64,000 nt of DNA from Wenzhouxiangella sp. XN24. Lineage in GTDB: Bacteria > Pseudomonadota > Gammaproteobacteria > Steroidobacterales > XN24. The stretch lies in assembly GCF_011064545.1 (NCBI RefSeq), contig NZ_JAAMFG010000028.1:304430-368429 (forward strand). Direction: 5' to 3'. Positions within the stretch are counted from its first letter, which is position 1, and each line of letters begins with the position of its first letter. Below the pieces are notes generated by a model. That model was not told the origin of the DNA. It saw only the letters and a program-made list of their open reading frames with translations, and ran no database searches. Position numbers and translations under genes: made by a program. This document shows positions 58,001 to 64,000 of this stretch, piece by piece.

Positions 58001-58930
58001 ATCGTAGGGCACGGGCGGGGGCGCCACCTCGGGTGTCGCCGCGTCATCGTCACGATCACGCAGCAGCCACAGGTCCCGGGCGACGGCATCACCCGCGATC
58101 CGCGCGAGTCCCTGCTCGTCCGCCGCCACCGAGACGTTCCCGTCCACGATCCCGCGGGCGCGCAGCCAGGCCGGATCACCGATCGCCGCAGCCAGCGCCT
58201 GCAGGTCGAGGGCCGCGAACGACATGCCGGCGGTCCAGTCTTGCGGGAAGCCGCGCGCGTCCTGCGCCGAGACGGCCGCTGACAGCGTGAGCGCGCCCCC
58301 GAGCGACTCCGGCAGCACGCCGACGGCATCGAGGGCCACCCGGCCGCCGCCCACGCGCAGATGCAGGGTGTCCAGCCGGAACGTGCGTGGCGGCAGACCG
58401 AGGTGAAGGTCTTCGAACTGCAGTTCGACGTCCTCGAGTTCCAGCTGCCCCGCGGGCCAGTGCGCCAGATCCCCGAGCCGCGGATCCGCCCCGGTCCCCC
58501 GCTCTCGTAGCAAGGGGCCTTGTGCGCCGAGCAGCCGCCATTCGTCGCCGCCGACCTCCCGCTCGATTCTCAGCGACAGGCCCGCCAGACGAATGGCTCC
58601 CGGCCGCAATTCGCCCCGCAACAAGGGCCAGGCCGCAAACTGGATCGAGCCCTCGTCGGCCCTGAGCAGGATTTCCGCGCCGTCCGCGGTCAGGATGCTC
58701 GCATCGCTGAAACTGAGTTCCGGGCCGCGCAGACCCAGTCGCGCGTCGATCTCGCCCAGGCGCACGGGCCGCCCCAGCGCATCGCCCGCCAACGCTTCCA
58801 CCTGTGCCCGGTATTCCGGCGCCTGCACCAGGGCGACGCGCGCGACACCGACCAGCAACGCCAGCAGCACGACCACCCCGGCGACCACACCCGCAAGGAC
58901 CCGCCACAGTTTGCGGATCATCCCCGGCAT
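55040..58930 (-). CDS. yhdP: YhdP family (AsmA-like) envelope protein
   Basis: A 1296-residue protein with one N-terminal transmembrane helix (VLAGVVAGVVVLLALLVGVARVAL) and a very long periplasmic region predicted to be beta-rich, ending near the C-terminus with VAGPAVGAALFLLAEIFNNPFSAQITYRLTGPWDDP. This is the TIGR02099/YhdP family; in E. coli YhdP with TamB and YdbH forms bridges that carry phospholipids to the outer membrane. The ATG has GGAGG seven bases upstream. Order rng-yhdP matches E. coli. Confidence 0.92.
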   Translation of the reverse strand: MPGMIRKLWRVLAGVVAGVVVLLALLVGVARVALVQAPEYRAQVEALAGDALGRPVRLGEIDARLGLRGPELSFSDASILTADGAEILLRADEGSIQFAAWPLLRGELRPGAIRLAGLSLRIEREVGGDEWRLLGAQGPLLRERGTGADPRLGDLAHWPAGQLELEDVELQFEDLHLGLPPRTFRLDTLHLRVGGGRVALDAVGVLPESLGGALTLSAAVSAQDARGFPQDWTAGMSFAALDLQALAAAIGDPAWLRARGIVDGNVSVAADEQGLARIAGDAVARDLWLLRDRDDDAATPEVAPPPVPYDSLGTEFEWTRQDGGWHLGLRNLEVVRADRAWRSAAATVALEGQLLESPELLEQIVVRADRLELEDLLPAVRWLPEEPRSMVRALLPSGTLHGVDVGLDWRRDEGSVAALSVSAGFEALSLAPWNRWPGVRNLSGRISGDLSGGTLTLAGNETVFSLPSLFRAPLTVTSLAVAAGWVRDAEGFRLGISRMALANEDATLNGRLALEVPADGTSPVLEIDAEARDLSLDAAPAYLPVGIMPARVVEWLDRALLAGGVEAAHIRFEGPTRAFPFRGDEGLFKVEFDIDDGLLDFDRRWPRARALDATVRFENEGLWADLHGGRLLEVEVGPASVAIPDLRAGVLTIDGGARGELAALREFALSADLLQRILAPGLAPATVTGGRANAEVALVLPLKALATSRARVELSIIDGVAAYDFLGAPLRDIQAQLDIDNARVTGEGISATLAGSPVLLDVTVDASDAIRLSGGGRLDAAALSEILRLPEEPMSGVTDWKGWLQFPAPGAPAPVEFEIHSSLQGMKVGWPEPFRKAADDMGSLRFSGRFLPDSLLDIELEWDAALRLAARLDQSGKEPRFGIVPGGLGGDLPGLVFSGAVPRLDLGAWIELAGPSYDGPGQLTDMIAGGRVLIGELSAPLVDLRDVLVDVSRGATHWSVDLNANRAAGHLDVPFSLYGDEPVTARLDYLWLGAATEPPGTAGEAELTPASPPQPGGLPVRLNPARIPPLDIQVEDLRYGPIRFGSVSALALHEGDGIELIGLEGIGEGFIFQAEGRSRLSPTVDASRLGVRIQSDDVGATLDFMGFNRGMEAQSGVFEAEVSWQGGLRSDWLEAIAGTAKVDIRDGSLVGVEPGAGRVFGLLSLQALPRRLALDFKDVFGKGTSFDRITGDFRLEDGHAYTDDLLMSGPAANMAVVGRTGLVTRDYDQTAVIGADFGGTFPVAGAVVAGPAVGAALFLLAEIFNNPFSAQITYRLTGPWDDPVIARVPTGSRSNN

Positions 58931-58966
58931 CGCGCAGCCTCCATGCCGGGAAACCGCGGGGCCCCG

Positions 58967-60436
58967 TTACAGGGGAACGACATCGTACTGGTCGTGGAGA
59001 TAGCCGGACTCGGCCTGCAGGCGGATGGGCTTGCCGGTCAACGACTCGAGCTCGGCCAGCCCGGACGCCTCTTCATCGACGAGCAGGTCGAGCACCTCGG
59101 CGTGCGCCAGGACCATCAGTTCCTGGAATTCGAATTGCCGCGCCTGGCGCAGGATGTCCCGGAAGATCTCGTAACAGACCGTCTCCGGCGTCTTCACCGA
59201 ACCGCGCCCCTCGCAAGTCGGACATGGCCGGCACAAGACATGCTCGAGACTCTCGCGGGTACGCTTGCGTGTCATCTCGACGAGGCCGAGCCGCGAAACC
59301 TCGGTGATCTGGTTTCGCGCATGGTCGCTCTGCAGGGCACGCTCGAGGGCCTGCAGCACCTGGGCGCGGTGGTCTTCCTCTTCCATATCGATGAAATCGA
59401 CAATGATGATGCCACCGAGGTTCCGCAGCCGGATCTGGCGCGCAATCGCCTGGGCCGCTTCCAGGTTGGTGCGGAATATCGTCTCCTCGAGGTTCCGGTG
59501 GCCCACGTAGGCGCCGGTGTTGACGTCGATCGTGGTCATCGCCTCGGTCTGGTCCAGCACGAGGTAGCCGCCGGACTTGAGCGGCACTTTCGGGTCCAGC
59601 GCGCGCGCGATCTCGTCGTCCACGCCGTACAGGTCGAAGATCGGCCGCGACTCGACATACTCCTGGATCTTGGGTTCCATTTCGGGAATGAAGCAGGCGG
59701 CGAACCGCTTCATCCGCGCATAGACGGCGGCGTCGTCCACCCGCACGCGCTCCACGCGAGGGGCCATGAGATCCCGCAACATGCGCAGCGGCAAATCGAG
59801 ATCCCCGTGCACCAGCGTACCGGGTGCGCTGCGCCGCCCTTGTTCGTCGACCGCCTCCCAGAGCTTCTCGAGGAACAGCATGTCGGCCCGCAATGCCTCG
59901 CGCGGCGCATGTTCGGCGGCCGTGCGCAGGATCCAGCCGCCGGCGCGATCCGCCGCAATGTCCTCGAGTATCGCTCGCAGCCGCCCGCGTTCCGCTTCAT
60001 CCTCGATCCGCGCGGAAATGCCGATCCCCTGGCCGAACGGCAGGTACACGAGATACCGGGACGGCATGGTGACGTAGGTCGTCAGCCTGGCGCCCTTGGT
60101 GCCGAGCGGATCCTTGACGACCTGCACCAGGATATCCTGGCCCTCCGCCACCAGTTCGCGGATGTTAACCTCGCGCTCGCCGTCCGGGAGGGGCCTCGCG
60201 ACAGGGGGATGCGCCATGATGTCCGATGCATGCAGGAACGCGGTGCGCTCGAGGCCGATGTCCACGAACGCCGCCTGCATGCCCGGCAATACGCGCCTCA
60301 CACGGCCCTTGTAGATGTTGCTCGTGATCCCCCGGCGGCTTGCCCGCTCGATGAAGACCTCCTGCAGCACGCCGTTTTCCAGCAGGGCCGCCCGCGTCTC
60401 GCGCGGATTAACGTTGACGAGAATCTCCTCGATCAC
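58967..60436 (-). CDS. rng: Ribonuclease G
   Basis: A 489-residue endoribonuclease of the RNase E/G family that matures 16S rRNA 5' ends and turns over mRNA. An S1 domain (KGRVRRVLPGMQAAFVDIGLERTAFLHASD), catalytic residues in VDVNTGAYVGHRNLEETIFRTNLEAA and IIIVDFIDMEEEDHR, and the zinc-link CRPCPTCEGRG are present. It lacks the long C-terminal degradosome scaffold of RNase E. The GTG start overlaps the maf stop (GTGA). Confidence 0.96.
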   Translation of the reverse strand: MIEEILVNVNPRETRAALLENGVLQEVFIERASRRGITSNIYKGRVRRVLPGMQAAFVDIGLERTAFLHASDIMAHPPVARPLPDGEREVNIRELVAEGQDILVQVVKDPLGTKGARLTTYVTMPSRYLVYLPFGQGIGISARIEDEAERGRLRAILEDIAADRAGGWILRTAAEHAPREALRADMLFLEKLWEAVDEQGRRSAPGTLVHGDLDLPLRMLRDLMAPRVERVRVDDAAVYARMKRFAACFIPEMEPKIQEYVESRPIFDLYGVDDEIARALDPKVPLKSGGYLVLDQTEAMTTIDVNTGAYVGHRNLEETIFRTNLEAAQAIARQIRLRNLGGIIIVDFIDMEEEDHRAQVLQALERALQSDHARNQITEVSRLGLVEMTRKRTRESLEHVLCRPCPTCEGRGSVKTPETVCYEIFRDILRQARQFEFQELMVLAHAEVLDLLVDEEASGLAELESLTGKPIRLQAESGYLHDQYDVVPL

Positions 60437-61035
60437 GCGTCGCCACCCGTAGCCAGGCCGGGAACCTCGACACCGAACTCCCGCAGCAGCTCCGCGGTTT
60501 CGCACAACGGCAGCCCGACGACACCGGAGTAGCTTCCGGACAGGCGGGTCACGAAAATGGCCGCCACGCCCTGGATGCCGTATGCGCCCGCCTTGTCGAG
60601 CGGCTCACCGCTGCCCACGTAGGCCTCGATCTCGCTGTCCCGAAGGCTGCGGAACGTCACCTCGGTCGTCGCCAGGCGCATCGCGGTGGAGTCGTCCTGG
60701 CGCGCGGCCACGGCCGTATGCACCTCGTGCGTGCGCCCCGAAAGCCGGCGCAGCATGCGTGCTGCATCCTGCTCGTCCGCCGGCTTGCCGAGGATTTCCC
60801 TGCCGAGCGCGACGACGGTGTCCGCCGCGAGCAGCAGCCGCCCCGGGGGGTGACGGGCGGCGCCCGCAACGGCCTTTTCCGCCGCCAGGCGGCGCGCATA
60901 GTCCGCAGGGTCTTCACCGGGAAGCGGAGTCTCGTCGATATGAGTCGGCGCGACTTCGCATGCCAGGCCCAGCGACGCCAGCAGTTGTCGCCGCCGCGGC
61001 GATGCGGATGCCAGCACGAGGTTCAGGGAGTCCAT
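60433..61035 (-). CDS. maf: Maf-family nucleotide pyrophosphatase
   Basis: A 200-residue house-cleaning pyrophosphatase. LVLASASPRRRQLLASLGL, AADTVVALGREILGKP and YGIQGVAAIFVTRLSGSYSGVVGLPLCET are the Maf signature. Position next to rng suggests the YhdE-type enzyme (dTTP/UTP and modified forms). The ATG at 61035 is used; a MSHSGETAG start nine codons earlier is possible. Confidence 0.93.
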   Translation of the reverse strand: MDSLNLVLASASPRRRQLLASLGLACEVAPTHIDETPLPGEDPADYARRLAAEKAVAGAARHPPGRLLLAADTVVALGREILGKPADEQDAARMLRRLSGRTHEVHTAVAARQDDSTAMRLATTEVTFRSLRDSEIEAYVGSGEPLDKAGAYGIQGVAAIFVTRLSGSYSGVVGLPLCETAELLREFGVEVPGLATGGDA

Positions 61036-61084
61036 CCCTGCAGTTTCCCCGCTGTGCGACATCCGCACAAGCCGCGGCGCGCCC

Positions 61085-61552
61085 TCACTGGCGATGGTAG
61101 GGATGGCCCGACAGGATGGTCCAGGCCCGGTAGAGCTGCTCGGCAAGCAACACGCGCACCAGGCCGTGCGGCAGCGTCAGATGGGACAGTGACCAACGCC
61201 ATTGCGCCTGGTCGAGGCAACTGGCCGCCAGCCCGTCCGGGCCGCCCACCAGCAACGCCACGTCGCGACCGTCCTGTCGCCAGTCGGCCAGCTTGCGGGC
61301 CAGCCCGGGGGTATCCACCTGCACACCCGGCACGTCCAGGCAGACCCGCAGGCAACCCTCCGAGGCCGCCAGCAGGCGTCGCCCCTCATCCGCGACCGCT
61401 TTTGAAGTATCGCTGCCGCGGCTGCGGCGTCCCAGCGGCAAGGACTGGATCTCGAGACGACATTCGCGCGGCATGCGCGCGGCATAGTCGCGGCATCCCT
61501 CGTCCACCCAGCCCGGCATTCGCGAGCCGACCGCGAGGATGCGCAGGCGCAC
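61085..61552 (-). CDS. rlmH: 23S rRNA (pseudouridine-1915-N3) methyltransferase RlmH
   Basis: A 155-residue SPOUT-class methyltransferase. VALLVGGPDGLAASCLDQAQ and LTLPHGLVRVLLAEQLYRAWTILSGHPYHR form the trefoil-knot SAM site. It modifies helix 69 of 23S rRNA in assembled ribosomes. It follows rsfS by six bases, the widespread rsfS-rlmH pair. Confidence 0.96.
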   Translation of the reverse strand: MRLRILAVGSRMPGWVDEGCRDYAARMPRECRLEIQSLPLGRRSRGSDTSKAVADEGRRLLAASEGCLRVCLDVPGVQVDTPGLARKLADWRQDGRDVALLVGGPDGLAASCLDQAQWRWSLSHLTLPHGLVRVLLAEQLYRAWTILSGHPYHRQ

Positions 61553-61558
61553 CGGAGC

Positions 61559-61912
61559 TCAGCCCTCGGCGGAGGCGCGACCCCGCCCGGCCGGCGCAGC
61601 CCAGAGCTTTTCGAGATTGTAGAAATCCCGGACGCGCGGCAGCATGACGTGAACGACGACGTCCTGCAGGTCGACGAGCACCCATTCGCCGTCCTTGAGG
61701 CCTTCGACCCCGAGCGGGCGTTGCCCCGACTCCTTGCACTTCTCGACCACGTTCTGCGCCAGCGAGCGCACGTGCCGGTCCGAGGTGCCGCTCGCGATCA
61801 CCATGCTGTCCGCGATGCTCGTCAGGCCGCGCACGTCGATGACGACCACGTCGCGGGCCTTCAGGTCGTCGAGGGCATTCACTACTGTCGTCTGCAAGGA
61901 TTCTTCCGCCAT
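61559..61912 (-). CDS. rsfS: Ribosomal silencing factor RsfS
   Basis: A 117-residue protein that binds L14 and blocks subunit joining in nutrient limitation. [54 protein letters not shown] and [28 protein letters not shown] are the complete family core. The ATG shares one base with the nadD stop (TGATG). Confidence 0.97.
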   Translation of the reverse strand: MAEESLQTTVVNALDDLKARDVVVIDVRGLTSIADSMVIASGTSDRHVRSLAQNVVEKCKESGQRPLGVEGLKDGEWVLVDLQDVVVHVMLPRVRDFYNLEKLWAAPAGRGRASAEG

Positions 61913-62580
61913 CAAGTCCTCTCTGCGGCTGCTCTGTAACAATCCGACGCCGCCAGCAGCCTGCGGACGGGATCGGGTACCAGGTAACGTGTATCGAGAC
62001 CCGTGCGAACGATTTCGCGGATCGCGCTCGATGAAATCTCCAGCTGCGTGACGGCGCGAACGTAGACCCGGCCGGCACGCGTCTCGTGCAGGTCTTCCGG
62101 CCGGCCTGTGCCACGCGCGGCCAGCAATTCTCCCAGCGCGCCATGCTCCGGTGCCCGCCATCCGGGCCGGTGCGCCACGACCAGGTGCGCCAGTTCGAGG
62201 ATCTCCTGCCAGCGATGCCACCGGGGCAGGCCGAGAAACGCGTCCATGCCGACCACCAGGCAAAGCGAACGATGCGCGAACTCCGCGCGCAGGTCGAGCA
62301 GCGTATCGACCGAGTAAGACGGTCCCGCACGACGCAGCTCGCGGTCGTCGAGTACGAAACGCGGCTCACCCTCGATGGCGGCCCGGATGAATCCTGCCCG
62401 CGTCGCTGCATCGGCATGGGTCGTATCGCGATGCGGCGGCTCACGCGCGGGGAGGAAGCGCAGCTCCGTGAACCCCACGGCCTCCACCAGTTCCAGCGCC
62501 GTGCGCAGGTGCCCGCAATGAATCGGATCGAATGTTCCTCCGAGCAGTCCCATCGGCTCCAGGCCGCCCGCGCTGTTCAT
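61912..62580 (-). CDS. nadD: Nicotinate-nucleotide adenylyltransferase
   Basis: A 222-residue enzyme forming deamido-NAD from NaMN and ATP. The nucleotidyltransferase motifs [18 protein letters not shown] and [17 protein letters not shown] and the central [21 protein letters not shown] are present. The ATG at 62580 overlaps the holA stop (ATGA); a start nine codons later (MGLLGG) is also plausible. Confidence 0.95.
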   Translation of the reverse strand: MNSAGGLEPMGLLGGTFDPIHCGHLRTALELVEAVGFTELRFLPAREPPHRDTTHADAATRAGFIRAAIEGEPRFVLDDRELRRAGPSYSVDTLLDLRAEFAHRSLCLVVGMDAFLGLPRWHRWQEILELAHLVVAHRPGWRAPEHGALGELLAARGTGRPEDLHETRAGRVYVRAVTQLEISSSAIREIVRTGLDTRYLVPDPVRRLLAASDCYRAAAERT

Positions 62581-63650
62581 ACGCCTCGCCGACTCGACCC
62601 GGCCAGGGCAGCGATCCATTCAGCCAGTGCCGCCCAGGGATCGCATCGCGCAGGGGCGCGCGCCGCCGCCTCGCCGTGCAGCAAGGGCATGGCATTACCG
62701 GGCGGCGCACCCTTGGACATGCGATCGACCAGTGCGAGCCGTCGCGCCAGGGCGCGCAGTGCGTGGCTGTCGTGGCGACCGACCGCGCGGCTCACCAGCC
62801 CGCTGCGATTACGCCAGATGCCGGCGCGCGACATCGCCGCCGGCGCCGCCAGGCCCTCGTCCATCAGCCAGCGCACCCGGACGAGGCCGCGAAGTTCACG
62901 CGCCAGCGGCCATAGGATCTGCGGGATGGCCAGGCCCTCCGCCCGGAGGCCGGCGAGGATTCGCAACGCGCGCCCCAGCTCACCGCTCAATGCGGCGTCG
63001 GCCAGCTTGAAAATATCGAAACGCGCACTGTCGGCCACCGCCGCCCTGACGGCCTCGGCATCCAGCTCTTCGCCCGCGTGCAGCAGGCAGAGTTTCTCGA
63101 TCTCCTGGTGAGCCGCCAGCAGGTTGCCCTCGACGCGTTCCGTCAGCAAACGCACCGCCTCTGCATCGGCCTTGAGCCCGACTCGCCGCAGCCGGCCCTG
63201 GATCCATGACGGCAACGCGGCCGGCTCTATGGGGCGCACCTCCACGGATTCCCCGACCTGTTCGAGCGGTTTTACCCAGGCGGGCCCCTGGCCGCGGCGA
63301 TCGATCTTCGGTGAAATCACCAGCAGCAACACGTCATCGGGCGGCGCTGCCGCGAAGCGGGTGAAAACCTCGTTCCCGCCGGCGCCGGCCGCCGGGGTCT
63401 TGAGCCGCAGCTCGACCAGCCGCCGGGACGCAAACAGGGACATGCTGGAGAGATCGCCCGCAAAGGCGCCCCAGTCGAAGCCTCTCTCCACCGCATGCAC
63501 TTCGCGTTCCGCGAAACCGCTCTCCCTGGCCCGGCGGCGAATCGCATCCGCGCACTCCTGCATGAGCAGCGGTTCGTCTCCGGCAATCAGGTAAGCGGGT
63601 GCGAGGCGCCGCGCGAGGCCGGCCTCGAGCTGGTCAGGAGAAAGTGCCAC
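62577..63650 (-). CDS. holA: DNA polymerase III delta subunit
   Basis: A 357-residue clamp-loader subunit that opens the beta sliding clamp. N-terminal MALSPDQLEAGLARRLAPAYLIAGDEPLLMQECADAIR aligns with E. coli HolA; VRPIEPAALPSWIQGRLRRVGLKADAEAVRLLTERVEGNLLAAHQEIEKL is the AAA-like lid. The GTG start is the only good one, since a TGA lies in frame about 30 bases upstream. In most relatives lptE and leuS precede it; here the gene is first in its run and faces a divergent gene. Confidence 0.93.
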   Translation of the reverse strand: MALSPDQLEAGLARRLAPAYLIAGDEPLLMQECADAIRRRARESGFAEREVHAVERGFDWGAFAGDLSSMSLFASRRLVELRLKTPAAGAGGNEVFTRFAAAPPDDVLLLVISPKIDRRGQGPAWVKPLEQVGESVEVRPIEPAALPSWIQGRLRRVGLKADAEAVRLLTERVEGNLLAAHQEIEKLCLLHAGEELDAEAVRAAVADSARFDIFKLADAALSGELGRALRILAGLRAEGLAIPQILWPLARELRGLVRVRWLMDEGLAAPAAMSRAGIWRNRSGLVSRAVGRHDSHALRALARRLALVDRMSKGAPPGNAMPLLHGEAAARAPARCDPWAALAEWIAALAGSSRRGV

Positions 63651-63780
63651 GGGGGGGCTGGGTCTTCCCTGGATTGGTCATCGCGCGCAGTGTAGCACGC
63701 CAAATCCCGTCGCAAGCCCCAGATTATCTCGGCTTGGAGGCACTTGACAGGTGGAGTATGTTAGTCGTTTGGAGTCCCGC

Positions 63781-64000
63781 ATGAACCCAGCCCTCCGGAC
63801 CACAGCCCGCGGCATCAAGCGCCTCGCCCTCCTGGCGACGCTGGCGCTCGTGCTGCGTTTCGTGGGCGCGGAGCTGCACCACGCGCATGACGCCCACGAG
63901 CCTGGCGAGAGTTGCGAATACTGCCTGGTGCTCGATCGCAGCGGTCAGGCGCTGCCGCCGGCCGGGCTCACCCCGCCATCGCTGCCGGCGCCCGCCGGCG
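63781..64000 (+). CDS. Small exported His/Cys-containing protein, N-terminal part
   Basis: At least 73 residues, cut by the window edge. A basic, hydrophobic N-terminus (RGIKRLALLATLALVLRFVGA) is a signal peptide or membrane anchor, followed by ELHHAHDAHEPGESCEYCLVLD. A His cluster next to CxxC resembles DUF2946-like periplasmic metal-associated proteins, but the match is loose. GGAG lies six bases before the ATG. It is divergent from holA with about 130 bases between. Confidence 0.6.
   Translation, partial: MNPALRTTARGIKRLALLATLALVLRFVGAELHHAHDAHEPGESCEYCLVLDRSGQALPPAGLTPPSLPAPAG

Overview
The window is GC-rich, densely coded chromosomal DNA from a Gammaproteobacterium. Several gene orders support this: ygfB-pepP-ubiH-ubiI divergent from zapA-6S RNA-fau, pmbA divergent from darP, maf-rng-yhdP-tldD, nadD-rsfS-rlmH, and rplM-rpsI. 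A two-subunit glycine dehydrogenase (GcvPA/GcvPB), an aerobic Coq7 hydroxylase and a Xanthomonas/Caulobacter-type TonB receptor suggest a lineage near the Xanthomonadales, Steroidobacterales or Woeseiales. The exact taxon cannot be fixed from sequence reading alone. I see no prophage, insertion sequence, CRISPR array or origin.

Layout. 1-7.1 kb: end of a MazG-like pyrophosphatase, a small lipoprotein, a Fur-box-controlled Fur-family regulator with a cysteine-rich extension, an RND efflux pair, and a PAS-GGDEF-hemerythrin diguanylate cyclase. 7.2-13 kb: rlmI-lgt-thyA-folA plus a small membrane protein, opposite a DUF255 (YyaL-type) thioredoxin-fold protein. 13-22 kb: a glycine-riboswitch-headed operon gcvT-gcvH-gcvPA-tpx-gcvPB, a PfkB kinase and a duplicated HtrA-like protease. 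22-24.7 kb: ispG, phhA, phhB. 24.7-31 kb: an AidB-like flavoprotein, a DUF4404 protein, ubiI, ubiH, pepP, ygfB. 31.2-34.4 kb: a TIGR02449 coiled-coil gene, zapA, 6S RNA, fau, an EVE protein, a lysine-rich histone-H1-like protein and rpiA. 34.4-34.83 kb: a tandem 183-bp duplication carrying hairpins and fragments of the adjacent tRNA-Gln(CUG). 34.86-36.9 kb: rpsI, rplM, a [2Fe-2S] ferredoxin and a DUF481 outer-membrane protein. 37-41.2 kb: a GlcF-like protein, coq7, crp, rpe, djlA. 41.3-48.3 kb: purC, a YihY/BrkB membrane protein, pmbA, a desulfurase-like enzyme, darP, purE, purK. 48.4-52.6 kb: an ExeA-like ATPase fused to an FHA domain, facing a TonB-dependent receptor. 52.8-63.65 kb: one long co-directional run holA-nadD-rsfS-rlmH-maf-rng-yhdP-nit-tldD. 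The window ends inside a small exported His/Cys-containing protein.

How the genes work together. One-carbon metabolism is strongly represented: folA, thyA, the glycine cleavage system and fau supply or recycle folate units, and purC, purE and purK make purines. Ubiquinone synthesis has ubiH, ubiI and coq7. Many neighbours overlap by four bases (ATGA or GTGA), which indicates translational coupling. The only stretch over 300 bases without a protein gene is 34405-34756, which holds the duplicated hairpin element. The most unusual items are that duplication, the degenerate double HtrA, the Cys-extended Fur protein, the ATPase-FHA fusion and a probable leaderless mRNA for the TIGR02449 gene.
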